Shown here piece after piece: positions 42,801-51,856 of a stretch of 64,000 nucleotides of DNA; position 1 is the first letter of the stretch; each line of letters starts with the position of its first letter. Both the position numbers and the translations under genes were made by a program. The notes below the pieces were generated by a model. That model worked only from the letters and a program-made list of their open reading frames with translations. It made no database searches and was not told the origin of the DNA. The stretch comes from Thermococcus guaymasensis DSM 11113 (lineage in GTDB: Archaea; Methanobacteriota_B; Thermococci; Thermococcales; Thermococcaceae), in assembly GCF_000816105.1 (NCBI RefSeq), contig NZ_CP007140.1, positions 956,388 to 1,020,387 on the forward strand, read 5' to 3'.

Positions 42801-43625
42801 ACAGTCCCAGGTGCCCGCGCATGAGCTTCTTGAAAGCTGAACTCTTGACAGTCGCTCTCCAGCTTTCTCTCCCTTCCTGAACAAGGATCATTCCGAGGAT
42901 GGAGCGTTTTCCGGTTGAGCGTTCACGGATCATGAGCACTATCCCCGCAGGAATGAAGAGTAGGATGCCAGAAATTATGAAGAGCTTCCTGATGCCGACG
43001 TACTTGACTATGACCGAGCCGAGGAAATTGCCTACCATATAGCCAGCGTTCTCGATGGAGTTGAAGAGACCAAACATCGAGCCTGCTCTCGTTGAGAGCT
43101 CGGAGACGAGGGCTGAGTGTGCCGGGGTCATCGCCGATCCAAACGTTCCCTGGAGCGTTCTAAGGATTAAGACGCCTGTTGCGGAGCCAACGAATGCCAT
43201 GGCAGTATAAAACACGCCTGTTGAAGCAAGACCGAAAGCTATGAATCCCCTTCTGTTGCCGGTTGAGTCAGAGAGCCAGCCAAATGGATACTGGAAGACC
43301 GTTGATGTGAGGTTAAAGGCAACGCTCAGGAGACCTACCATGAACATGCTCGCGCCAAGAAGGCTCATATAGACACCCAGGTAGGGAAACGCCATTCCAA
43401 AGGCCATATTGGCTATGAACATGGCTACTGCTAGGATGATGATATTCTTTCGCTTAACCCGGAGCTTTTTTAGTTTTCCCGCCTTCTCCCGGCGTCCTTG
43501 GAGGATCGTTTGTTCCCTCTTCATGGCTGCCTTATGAACAACTTAATGATGATTATAAATTTTCTTTCCCTTATAGCATTGTTTACTGTTAGGACTCTGG
43601 AGGTCCCCAGACAATTACCTACGAA

Positions 43626-43703
43626 TCATGTAGAATGAGAGTGGAGGCCGGCAACCCGGCCTATCCTCTTCCGAATGCACTCCGCGAGGAGTTTGGCTCT
43701 CAT
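43626..43703 (-). CDS. Possible 25-residue peptide gene after bpsA
   Basis: An ATG overlaps the bpsA stop (ATGA at 43703-43700) and opens a 25-codon frame starting MRAKLLAECIRKRIGR, ending at TGA 43628-43626. The overlap suggests coupled translation. The region also forms a hairpin, GGCCGG-CAAC-CCGGCC (43645-43660), which may instead be a terminator structure. Length gives little coding evidence, so this is tentative. Confidence 0.25.
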   Translation of the reverse strand: MRAKLLAECIRKRIGRVAGLHSHST

Positions 43704-44758
43704 GTTGTCGAGGCTTCCTCGTCATTGTAGAGCTCATCGCCAACCGTAATCCTGTCCTCGAAGCCCTTTGAACCCTCAAGCGTCTGAATCCTGAACATGT
43801 AACTCTTGTACCAGTTGTAAGAGGGCTTGACCTTAACCGGGAGGAGCTTCCAGGCGCGGGTCTCCTCCTCGTAGCCCCAGTTGACGTACTCGTTGAAGTT
43901 CCTTATGATGTCGGTTATGACGACGCCGAACTCGTTGAGGAGCAGTCTCTGAATTTCCCTCCACTTGTTGAGCGAGCTCTCCCTCCTCGTTATGCCGAAG
44001 TAGCCGGCGCAGCCCGGCCCCTTGAGCGTCGCTATTCCCCTGCCAACGAATGCCCTTATGGCATCGACGGTCTCGGGCGGGTCGGTGATGAATGTGTCGA
44101 ATTTGTGGAGCGCGTAGTCCGGGAGCGGCTCCCTCAAATCGAAGGTGAACATCTCGATGTTCTCGTAGCCGAGCTCGTCGGCGGTCTTCTCGATGAACTT
44201 CACGAGGCGCTCGTCGATGTCGAGGACCGCTATTCTCTTCGGAAGGCCGCTGAGCATGAGGGCTATGCTGGTGAGGTCGTCGTCGCCCAGGACGAAGACC
44301 TCCTTGTTCTCAAGGTCGCCCCTCGTGTGCATGAGCGCAACCCTTGCCACGGTGGTCTCCGGGGTAACGTAGGCCTGGTCAAAGTCGTGCTTAGGCTGCG
44401 GCCTGTCCTTGACGATCTCCTTGAACTGCTCAAGGAGGTCGCTGAACGCTGAAAGCTCGACGGTCTTGCCCTCGCAGTGGGAGCAGGTGTAGTCCCTTCT
44501 AGGCCCGATTCCATACTTCTCTACCAGCCTCTTTCCGCTCTCGGTAAGGACGACGTTCGGGCCGTCAAAGGCGACATAACCAAGCTCGTGGAGGGCGGTA
44601 ATGACCGCAACTACAAGCGGGAGCGGCTCCTCGCTGAGGTCAACGATGCGCCAGACGTCTCCGCTCGCCTGAATCGCCGAAAGGACGTTCTCTATTGTCC
44701 TCTCGTAAACGGGGATGCTCGTCTTCTCCTTAACCCTCTCCACTATCTCCCTCATCAT
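43700..44758 (-). CDS. bpsA: N4-bis(aminopropyl)spermidine synthase (branched polyamines)
   Basis: A 352-residue enzyme that adds two aminopropyl groups to spermidine, making branched polyamines that hyperthermophiles use at high temperature. It has an N-terminal winged-helix region (residues 1-85), a CSHCEGK zinc-like motif, then a methyltransferase-like fold with VFVLGDDDLTSIALML and the catalytic-loop motif DTFITDPPETVDAIRAF. It ends with the acidic flexible tail (DELYNDEEASTT) seen in BpsA. Starts at 44758 or 44755 are both possible. Confidence 0.95.
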   Translation of the reverse strand: MMREIVERVKEKTSIPVYERTIENVLSAIQASGDVWRIVDLSEEPLPLVVAVITALHELGYVAFDGPNVVLTESGKRLVEKYGIGPRRDYTCSHCEGKTVELSAFSDLLEQFKEIVKDRPQPKHDFDQAYVTPETTVARVALMHTRGDLENKEVFVLGDDDLTSIALMLSGLPKRIAVLDIDERLVKFIEKTADELGYENIEMFTFDLREPLPDYALHKFDTFITDPPETVDAIRAFVGRGIATLKGPGCAGYFGITRRESSLNKWREIQRLLLNEFGVVITDIIRNFNEYVNWGYEEETRAWKLLPVKVKPSYNWYKSYMFRIQTLEGSKGFEDRITVGDELYNDEEASTT

Positions 44759-44869
44759 GAATCCCTCCAGAAGGATTTTTTTTGTTCGTGAACGGGGTTA
44801 GGGTGGGTCTTTTTTAAGGTTTTCCCAGAAGTGGCAAATTTAATAAACCACCACTCTTACGCGCCTTCG

Positions 44870-45610
44870 ATGATCAGTCTCGTTGGAGATGACTTCGTCA
44901 AGCGCTATCGTCTTGAGTACAACCTTGATGCCCTCGAACTGGTTAGGAAAGAGATCGGAGAGAAAGCCTACTCCCGCCTGAAGGCCTTGATAGATTATCG
45001 TCTCCATGGAAAGGAATTCGACCGCTCGCCGATAGACGTTAAGATAGCCCTCGCTTTCTCCGGCGGTTCGGACAGCACGGCATCGCTGAAAATTCTCCGC
45101 TGGGCGGGCTTCGATGTTGTTCCGGTTATGGCGAAGCTCCCCCAGATGAATGAAAATATCATCGAGAAAGCTAGGGGCTATGGCGCGGTTCTTGTAGAAA
45201 TCCCTGGCTATCTTGAGGCGATAACCGAGCAGATGAACAAAGGCGCCCCGATATGCGGCCGCTGTCATGCGATGGTCATGAAGGCCGTTGAAGACTACGC
45301 GAGGAAGAACGGAATAAAAATAGTCGCAAGCGGTGACCTGCTGAGCTCCGGGCTAATTTCAATCTACAAAAAAGACGACCTTGTAGTCCTGAACTTCCCC
45401 GCCTTCCTCGCCCTTGATAAAGCTGAGATAATCGAGCTAATCGGAGGGAAGTACGACCTCAAGTTCGGCTGTCCCCTCCTGTGGGAGACGTTCAGGAAGG
45501 CACCGGGCGTCAAGCGCTTTGCGATACAGCGCGTCCTCCGCGAGCTCCGGGCCAGAGTAATAACCCCAGAAATAGCGGGGGCTCTGATATTCGATATCCT
45601 CTCCAAATGA
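44870..45610 (+). CDS. PP-loop superfamily ATPase
   Basis: 246 residues from ATG 44870; the TATA-like AAATTTAATAAACC (44835-44848) predicts an almost leaderless start there. The PP-loop is ALAFSGGSDSTASLKIL (about residue 60), followed by a cysteine pair, PICGRCHAMVM, and a further cysteine, FGCPLLWETF. These proteins adenylate a substrate, often in tRNA or cofactor thiolation or amidation. The substrate is unknown; this one resembles COG1365-type proteins. It is divergent from bpsA. Confidence 0.82.
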   Translation: MISLVGDDFVKRYRLEYNLDALELVRKEIGEKAYSRLKALIDYRLHGKEFDRSPIDVKIALAFSGGSDSTASLKILRWAGFDVVPVMAKLPQMNENIIEKARGYGAVLVEIPGYLEAITEQMNKGAPICGRCHAMVMKAVEDYARKNGIKIVASGDLLSSGLISIYKKDDLVVLNFPAFLALDKAEIIELIGGKYDLKFGCPLLWETFRKAPGVKRFAIQRVLRELRARVITPEIAGALIFDILSK

Positions 45611-45672
45611 TTACCCACTTCTGGCCCAAAAGGTTTAAATTTGTCGTCTTAGACTTCATCCAGGTGGTGATT

Positions 45673-46203
45673 ATGGTAACGAAAGAGGAAGTTGAAAACG
45701 CTGTCAAGAAAATAGTTGACGAGAAGTTCGTAAAATCCATCGAGGTTGATGAAAAGGGCAACGTTACGGTCACCCTCGCGAAGGACACTCCTAACATCGA
45801 CGACGTTCTGATAAAGCTCCATTCAGAGCTCGGAAAGCTTGAGGGTGTTGGCACCATAACGATAAATCGTGAGAGGGAGATAAAGGCCGGGGAGAACGTC
45901 GAACTGAACGAAGAACTGGTCCTTGAGAAGCTCAAAGAGGTTTTAGACCCAGAAATCGGTATTGACGTCGTCAACCTCGGCCTCATATACGAGGTAAAGG
46001 TAAGGCCCGACAGGACGGTTTACGTCAAGATGACTATGACAACCCCCGGCTGTCCGCTCACCATGTGGATTCTCCGCGCTGTTGAGGACAAAATACTTGA
46101 GATTCCGGGCGTTAGAGACGCTGAGATAGAGCTGACCTTCGACCCGCCGTGGACGCCCGACAGAATAAGCCCAGAGTACAAGAAAAAGCTGGGTCTTTAC
46201 TGA
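45673..46203 (+). CDS. DUF59/MIP18-type iron-sulfur cluster assembly factor
   Basis: 176 residues from ATG 45673 (GGTGGTGATT upstream; TATA-like GGTTTAAATTTG at 45630-45641). The C-terminal DUF59 domain (residues about 78-170) is clear: VLDPEIGIDVVNLGLIYEV and MTMTTPGCPLTMWI, with the conserved Cys. The first 75 residues form a separate small alpha/beta domain, making the protein longer than typical single-domain members. A role in iron-sulfur cluster assembly is inferred from the family. Confidence 0.87.
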   Translation: MVTKEEVENAVKKIVDEKFVKSIEVDEKGNVTVTLAKDTPNIDDVLIKLHSELGKLEGVGTITINREREIKAGENVELNEELVLEKLKEVLDPEIGIDVVNLGLIYEVKVRPDRTVYVKMTMTTPGCPLTMWILRAVEDKILEIPGVRDAEIELTFDPPWTPDRISPEYKKKLGLY

Positions 46204-46283
46204 CCCATCCTGTCTCTTTATATCCATCCCTGCTTTCTTATACTCCTCTTTCCACAGATTATTGTTTTAAACCGCCGGTTTAG

Positions 46284-46526
<243 letters not shown>

Positions 46527-46613
46527 AGGCCTCTCTTTTTCTCTTCATTGTCAAGCTAGCTTTTCTGAAGTTTCTAAAAGTTTTGAAAAGACAAATAAAA
46601 ACAGAAAAGGAGC

Positions 46614-47786
46614 TCACTCCAGGCTTAGCCCAAACTTCTTCGCCTGCTCGAGCACGTACTCCCTTATCTCCTGTGCCTTCGGCAGCTCCGCCACTATCTC
46701 ACCGTTCTTGATGAGCGGCTTTAGGAGGGGCTCAACTTTGGCACCGCAGACCGGGCACTTCTCAAGCTTTTTGCTGGCCGGGACGCGGTGGTAGTGGCCG
46801 TTCTCACAGCGGTAGACCTGCTTCCTTCCGCTGAGTTTGCCGCGCTTGGTTATGGGCTTCCCTTCGACCTCAACTACGTCAAGCGAGAAGTCAACGGGCT
46901 TCGCCGATGCTATGGAGCCACCGACGCCGAAGGCATCTGCAACATCAACTATCTCCCTTATCTTCTCCTCATCAAGGCCGCCGCTCACGAATATCTTAAC
47001 GTGCTCGTAGCCCCTCAGGTCGAGCTCCCAGCGGACCTCCTCGATTATCTTTCTGAAGTTGCCCCTCCTTGAGCTGGGAGTGTCGAGCCTCACCGCCGCA
47101 AGCCTCTCTCCAAGTGCTTCAGCCGCCATGAGTGCCTCGAACTTCTCGTCGCAGAGCGTGTCAACCAAAGCCGTCCTTGGGACTTCGGGCTCAACCACTT
47201 CGTCGAAGTACTTCCATGCCTTCACCTGGTCGCCGACGGTGAGAATCAGCGCGTGGGGCATCGTCCCGACGGGCTTCTCCCCGATCATCTCAGCACCCAG
47301 GACACCTGAGACGCCGTCGCAGCCGCCTATGAAAGCCGCTCTATCAATCATCGGCGCTATCGCGGGATGCATGTGCCTTATGCCGAAGGAGTAGACCGGT
47401 TTGAAGTTGGCGGCAATCTTCGTCCTGAGCGCGGCGGTGGCTATTCCGCTCGCCTGGCTGAGCATTCCCAGCAAAGCGGTCTCGTAGATTCCAAACTCTT
47501 CATAGTAGCCCTCTATCTGGAGCACCGGCTCGTAGGGGTGGAATATCGTGCCTTCCCTCATCGCGTAGACGTTCACGGGCAGGCCCTCAAGGAGCTTCGC
47601 TACCTCCTCGATTCCTGCCAAGACCCCCCACTTCCAGCCGTTTGGTAGAGATGTGGTGGTCACATCGGCGAAGACCCTCTTGTGGATGCCCTTCTCGACG
47701 AGTATCTTCTTTGTCCTGATGAAGTAAACGTCAGTGGTCTTTCCGGCTTTGATATCCTCCTCATGGGCGATGTAGAAGTCCCTCAT
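46614..47786 (-). CDS. pncB: Nicotinate phosphoribosyltransferase
   Basis: 390 residues from ATG 47786 (AGGTGGTTGAG upstream); a longer frame to 47888 overlaps the divergent flavodoxin gene and is rejected. It makes nicotinate mononucleotide in NAD salvage. Motifs: DVYFIRTKKIL, TSLPNGWKWGVLAG, SFGIRHMHPA, VRLDTPSSRRGNF and VSGGLDEEKI, then GVGGSIASAKPVDFSLD (the phosphate site). A C-terminal zinc-ribbon-like region (YRCENGHYHRV and KCPVCGAK) is an addition found in archaeal members. Confidence 0.93.
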   Translation of the reverse strand: MRDFYIAHEEDIKAGKTTDVYFIRTKKILVEKGIHKRVFADVTTTSLPNGWKWGVLAGIEEVAKLLEGLPVNVYAMREGTIFHPYEPVLQIEGYYEEFGIYETALLGMLSQASGIATAALRTKIAANFKPVYSFGIRHMHPAIAPMIDRAAFIGGCDGVSGVLGAEMIGEKPVGTMPHALILTVGDQVKAWKYFDEVVEPEVPRTALVDTLCDEKFEALMAAEALGERLAAVRLDTPSSRRGNFRKIIEEVRWELDLRGYEHVKIFVSGGLDEEKIREIVDVADAFGVGGSIASAKPVDFSLDVVEVEGKPITKRGKLSGRKQVYRCENGHYHRVPASKKLEKCPVCGAKVEPLLKPLIKNGEIVAELPKAQEIREYVLEQAKKFGLSLE

Positions 47787-47878
47787 CTCAACCACCTGGG
47801 TTAAACTTCTCGATGGTTGATTTAAGGGTTTCTTGAAAACCCATATAAGCTCTACCCTGTAACTGATTGTGGGAGAAG

Positions 47879-48334
47879 ATGAAAGCATGTGTTATCTACG
47901 CAACGAGAAGGGGCTCGACCAAGAGGGTCGCCGAGGTTATTGCCGAGGAACTTAAGAGGATGAACGTTGAAGTGAGACTCATGGACGTCAACGAAAATCC
48001 CCCGGTGGAGGACTGCGACCTTCTAATCTTGGGAGCACCTGTTTACTATGAGAGGCCCCTCCCCGAAATTAGGCGATTCATTGAGTTCCACAATGGCCTG
48101 AGGGGAAAGAAGGTTGCCCTCTTCATACTCTGTATAGCCGAAAAATTTGGAAACGCTGGAAGGTGTTATACTGAGAGAAGATATCTTCGCCTGATGGTTG
48201 AGCCGATTGCAGGCGAGGTAGTGGCTCAAAAGGTATTTGAAGGCTGGATTTTCAAGGAAAATCCCAAAACAATTGAAGAGGCCAGGGACTGGGCGAGGAG
48301 ATTATTCAGGTTGTTGAGGAGGGAAAAGACTTGA
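47879..48334 (+). CDS. Flavodoxin-like protein
   Basis: 151 residues from ATG 47879. It starts with the FMN phosphate loop (KACVIYATRRGSTKRVAEVI), then DLLILGAPVYYERPLPEIRRF, the second flavin-contact region, and two cysteines (ILCIAEKFGN and GRCYTERRY). It resembles flavodoxins of the protoporphyrinogen-oxidase-like (HemG) type more than electron-carrying long-chain ones. It is divergent from pncB. Confidence 0.82.
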   Translation: MKACVIYATRRGSTKRVAEVIAEELKRMNVEVRLMDVNENPPVEDCDLLILGAPVYYERPLPEIRRFIEFHNGLRGKKVALFILCIAEKFGNAGRCYTERRYLRLMVEPIAGEVVAQKVFEGWIFKENPKTIEEARDWARRLFRLLRREKT

Positions 48335-48343
48335 GCACTCGGA

Positions 48344-49240
48344 CTAAAGTTTGAAGGGAAGCTCAGCGCTCTCCCCCTTCTCTATTTTGTGGAGTTCCCT
48401 CCGGTAAGCTTCAAGTGGCCTGTCCTCGACCTTCAAAAAGCCAGCGAAGGTCTTCGGCCTCTTCTCCAGCTCCTCGAAGAACCTCGGATAGTTCCTGTCC
48501 CTCACGATGTGGTGGTCGAGTACTACCTCTGCGTTCGTCTCACGGATTATCTCGTTGAGGTTTTTTATTCCCGTTTCCCAGCTGCCCTCGGCGCGTCTCC
48601 CGAGGTAGGTTGGCGGCCCGCCTGTGATGAGCAAATCCGGGTTCTTCTCGATTATCCACTCTACAGCTTTCCTGTTGAGGAGCTGGATGTCGCTGGCGTG
48701 GATTAAGCGGGAGCCGTCGTCTATAAGAACCATCACCACGAAGCCGAGCCTTGAGCCCTCGCTCCCGTGAGGAACGGCTGGCGAGAACTCCAGCGTAACC
48801 CCGCTGAGGTCAAAGCTCCTCCCGTCGGCGAACTCGATCTTTTTCGCTATCGGCTCAGCGTTCTTCAGGAAGGCCCAGGCCCTCTTCCTCTGGCTGAAGT
48901 TGATGTTTTTCTTGGGATGCTTGGTGAAAATCAGCTTCCCTTTGTAGATTTCCCTCGCGTACTCCTCGCTGGAGCTCTCGTAAAGGCCCTCGAAGAACGG
49001 CGTGTGGTGGTCGTAGTGGTAGTGGGAAATCGTTACGATATCGGCTTTCCTCGCGTAGGCCTGCACTTTCTTTCTCATCTTCTGCAGGGCCTCAAGCTCG
49101 ATTTTCGCAGGTGGGAGGCCGTAGCGCTTCGGCCCGAGGGCGACACCAGGGTCTATGATGATTTTTATTCCCGATGCTTCAACGAAGACCGCTAAGCTCC
49201 TCACACCGAGGCTTTCCGAGGCGAGCGGGATTACACGCAT
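48344..49240 (-). CDS. UPF0282-family metallo-beta-lactamase-fold hydrolase
   Basis: 298 residues. The metal-binding motif is SHYHYDHHTPFFEG (about residues 72-85), with further ligand candidates in VPHGSEGSRLG, IHASDIQ and VVLDHHIVRD. It begins MRVIPLASESLGVRSLAVFV, typical of archaeal UPF0282 proteins. A hydrolase role is inferred from the fold; the substrate is unknown. Its start lies eight bases after the kinase gene stop, so it may be the last gene of the transporter-kinase operon. Confidence 0.85.
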   Translation of the reverse strand: MRVIPLASESLGVRSLAVFVEASGIKIIIDPGVALGPKRYGLPPAKIELEALQKMRKKVQAYARKADIVTISHYHYDHHTPFFEGLYESSSEEYAREIYKGKLIFTKHPKKNINFSQRKRAWAFLKNAEPIAKKIEFADGRSFDLSGVTLEFSPAVPHGSEGSRLGFVVMVLIDDGSRLIHASDIQLLNRKAVEWIIEKNPDLLITGGPPTYLGRRAEGSWETGIKNLNEIIRETNAEVVLDHHIVRDRNYPRFFEELEKRPKTFAGFLKVEDRPLEAYRRELHKIEKGESAELPFKL

Positions 49241-49248
49241 GGTTTTGG

Positions 49249-50244
49249 TTAAGGGGGTTCTTCTTTAAAAGCTATCCCATGTGTGCTCTGGTCTCTATCG
49301 AAGTGGTATTCCATCCCTTTATGGTCATTATCTCTTTCCTCCAGATACTTTAGAGCGACGAGGGCCGCTGCCTTTGCTTCAGGCATTAGGGGCTCTCTGA
49401 GCTCAATTTTCTCCCCGAACTCCTCTTCGAGCTTTCTTATCAATAAAGACCCCAGCAAATCCTTGGAACCGAAGTAGAATCCCCCTGTTATTGCTAGCTT
49501 GTCCCTTACGCTTGAAAAGCCGAGTCTTCTCACCGCTGCTCTGTAGGCGAGAACTATTTCCTCAACAGCCTCTTCTATTATCTCCATCGCAGTCTCGTCT
49601 TTTTCCCTCGCCGCTTTCACGACGTAGGGGGCAAAACCGCCCAAGAGGGTTTTTGGATTTTTTGAGGAGTACACCCTGCTTATTATCTCATCCGGAGTGT
49701 TGGTTCTAAAGTACTCAAGCATATACTCCCTTAACTTTGTGTTCCTTTCACGTCCATCGTAGGCCCTGAGGGCGGCTCTAATTCCCTCTTTCCCAACCCA
49801 ATATCCGCTCCCTTCGTCTCCCACGAGGTGGCCCCAGCCACCAACCCTGACGCTTTTGCCCTCCTCGTTGACTCCATAAGCAATCGAACCCGTGCCGGAG
49901 ATGAAGACGACGCCAGGATTGAAAAGGAAGCACGCCACATGGGCTATTTCATAATCCCCTCTCACGATTATCTCCGTTCCGGGAAGGAGTTCTCTAACGA
50001 TGCTCTCCAAGACGTTGCTCATCCCTCCTAGTGTTCCCGCAGCGGAAACACAGGTCACTTTGACCGAGCCCTGGAAGTTACTGATAGCCTCTGAGACTGC
50101 ATTCCTTATTGAATTCCTCACGACTTCCATCGGCGAGGCGTTTGGATTGGACGGCCCTCCAAACCCTTCTCCGATCACTTTTCCGTTCTTCTCAACCAGC
50201 ACCGCGCGCGTCTTTGTTCCCCCGCAGTCGAGGCCGAGGATCAT
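49249..50244 (-). CDS. N-acetylglucosamine/glucosamine kinase-like ATPase (BadF/NAGK family)
   Basis: A 331-residue sugar-kinase fold protein. It has phosphate-1 motif LGLDCGGTKTRAVLVEKNGK, SNPNASP, adenosine and connect motifs FISGTGSIAYGV, the sugar-binding segment VGGWGHLVGDEGSGYWVG, and the C-terminal AITGGFYFGSKD. It is closest in pattern to eukaryote-type NAGK and archaeal glucosamine kinases. It probably phosphorylates an amino sugar brought in by the adjacent transporter. The stop of the upstream gene (TGA 50252-50250) lies just before its ATG. Confidence 0.85.
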   Translation of the reverse strand: MILGLDCGGTKTRAVLVEKNGKVIGEGFGGPSNPNASPMEVVRNSIRNAVSEAISNFQGSVKVTCVSAAGTLGGMSNVLESIVRELLPGTEIIVRGDYEIAHVACFLFNPGVVFISGTGSIAYGVNEEGKSVRVGGWGHLVGDEGSGYWVGKEGIRAALRAYDGRERNTKLREYMLEYFRTNTPDEIISRVYSSKNPKTLLGGFAPYVVKAAREKDETAMEIIEEAVEEIVLAYRAAVRRLGFSSVRDKLAITGGFYFGSKDLLGSLLIRKLEEEFGEKIELREPLMPEAKAAALVALKYLEERDNDHKGMEYHFDRDQSTHGIAFKEEPP

Positions 50245-50249
50245 TCAAC

Positions 50250-50957
50250 TCACCTCCTGCCCCCCATGTGCCATGAGACCACGAGACCGGAGACTCCGAC
50301 TTGGGCAAGGAGAAGAACTTGGGAAAACACCCCAAAAGTTATCTTTCCGAAGGATAAGGTGACTGTAAAGAGCGGGGGCAGTGTAAAGCTTATCAACAGA
50401 AGGTAATGGAGGTATTTGCCCCTCAGCATAGAAACCGCTGCCCCCGCGTTCATCAGGCCCAGTAGGATACCCATGCTCCTCCAGGTTTTCATCTTCGTCG
50501 TGGCGCTGAGTCCCCTGAGGACGTCTGGGGGAAGGGGAAGTTTAAACCCCTCGTAGGCTGCCATGAGACTTATCAATAGAAATACCGACACAAAGAGAAG
50601 GGAGATAATGTTTAACCTTTTCTCGTCCATTGGGTTGGTTAGGGCAACGCTTACGATGACAATCACTAAGTACAGAACGCCAATTGCCCACCACGGGATG
50701 GAAACTGCCCTAAGGTATATAGCAGGTGGTCTGAGGATAATCAGCACGCCAAGTGAAGTCGCTGATATGACCCCTGTAAGTGCGGAGTAGCCCCATCTTA
50801 TGAGGAAGAACAAGAGCAGGCTTATTATGGCCTCGACAAGGATGAAAGCCCCGATGGTCACATCTTTTTTAACGTATACCGGAAACATGTCGAGGAAGAT
50901 TATAGAGATCGCCAACGACACGAGGAGTGAAAGTGCCTCAAGCCGTGAGATCTTCAT
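50250..50957 (-). CDS. Membrane protein of the amino-sugar transport operon
   Basis: 235 residues with about eight hydrophobic helices and no polar domain. AGGAGGTGA precedes ATG 50957. It sits in the same operon between the second permease and the kinase, with gaps of about five bases. No family is recognised. It has no Walker motifs, so it is not the missing ATPase. It might be a modulator of the transporter or a separate carrier. Confidence 0.68.
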   Translation of the reverse strand: MKISRLEALSLLVSLAISIIFLDMFPVYVKKDVTIGAFILVEAIISLLLFFLIRWGYSALTGVISATSLGVLIILRPPAIYLRAVSIPWWAIGVLYLVIVIVSVALTNPMDEKRLNIISLLFVSVFLLISLMAAYEGFKLPLPPDVLRGLSATTKMKTWRSMGILLGLMNAGAAVSMLRGKYLHYLLLISFTLPPLFTVTLSFGKITFGVFSQVLLLAQVGVSGLVVSWHMGGRR

Positions 50958-50961
50958 TAAA

Positions 50962-51855
50962 TCACCTCCTTCTGAGCTTCGGGTTGAGGTAGTCCTGAAG
51001 GGCCTCTCCGAGGCACACGAAGGCTATCACCGCCAGTGCTATCATCACACCGGGAACGACAATCCACTGCCACATGCCTTTCATCACTATCATCATCATG
51101 TTCTTGTTGGCCGTGTACATGACGTAACCCCAGTCAGGGTTGTGTGGATCGCCGAGACCGAGGAAGGTCAGCGACGCCACGGTGACGATAAAGCCTGCTA
51201 CCTGAATCGTAGCCCTAGCGAAGAGGAGGGGTATCGTATTGGGAAGTATGTGCCTGAAGATTATTCTCTTCTTGCTGGCCCCCAAGGTGATCGCCGCCTC
51301 AACGTAGGTTCTGTTCTTTAGCTGAAGCGTTTGAGCCCTCACCATTCTTGCGGTTGAGGGCCATGATATAAGGGCTATCACGATGATAGTGTACCATATG
51401 TTCCAGACGTTAGAGAAGAGTGCCGCTATGACTATCAGGAGAAGCAAACTGGGAAGCATCATTATGGAGTCCGATACGAAGACAAGGATTTCATCGACGA
51501 TGTCCCCGTAATAACCGGCAACGGTGCCGACGAGAGCCCCTATCGTTACAGTCAGCAGGGCGGCGATGAAACCAACTGCCAGTGAGATCCTCGTTCCGTA
51601 GACTATCTGGGCCCAGATGTCCTTTCCTTCTTGGTCTATACCGCATGGATGATCCCACGATGCTGGAACAAAGGTTTCATCCGATGTCCAATCTGGAGTG
51701 TATTTCGTAAAAAGACCTGGGAAGAAGGCCATAATGAGAAGGAATGCGAGTATTATTACCCCGACCTTACCCATTTTGTGGTGCCAAACGTAACGGGAAA
51801 CCTCCTTGAGAGACTCCCATTTCTCTCCAAGCTTTTCCTTAAGCGTTCTTGCCAT
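50962..51855 (-). CDS. ABC transporter permease (DppC type)
   Basis: 297 residues from ATG 51855 (AGGAGGGG upstream). It has an N-terminal cytoplasmic stretch, a first helix (VGVIILAFLLIMAFFPGLF), then the permease domain from GTRISLAVGFIAALLTVTIG, with the EAA loop TYVEAAITLGASKKRIIFRH. The length is standard, without the 200-residue insert of the other DppC-type protein at 11.1 kb. It pairs with the DppB-type permease encoded just upstream. Confidence 0.92.
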   Translation of the reverse strand: MARTLKEKLGEKWESLKEVSRYVWHHKMGKVGVIILAFLLIMAFFPGLFTKYTPDWTSDETFVPASWDHPCGIDQEGKDIWAQIVYGTRISLAVGFIAALLTVTIGALVGTVAGYYGDIVDEILVFVSDSIMMLPSLLLLIVIAALFSNVWNIWYTIIVIALISWPSTARMVRAQTLQLKNRTYVEAAITLGASKKRIIFRHILPNTIPLLFARATIQVAGFIVTVASLTFLGLGDPHNPDWGYVMYTANKNMMMIVMKGMWQWIVVPGVMIALAVIAFVCLGEALQDYLNPKLRRR

Positions 51856-51856
51856 T

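Larger units (their letters stand above)
40825..43524 (-). pseudogene. Major facilitator superfamily transporter gene split by a tnpB element
   Basis: The 5' part (43524-42781, 248 codons) encodes a basic N-terminus and about seven membrane helices, including the MFS loop motif GWLSDSTGNRRGF. The 3' part (41316-40825) encodes the remaining helices, starting VMVASGQFYGVSSVYF, with a second loop motif, GKMIDRYGAKRF. Joining 42781 to 41316 gives one frame of 411 residues (junction VTVLL-VMVASG), the normal MFS length. No function can remain unless the element is excised. The substrate is unknown. Confidence 0.9.
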
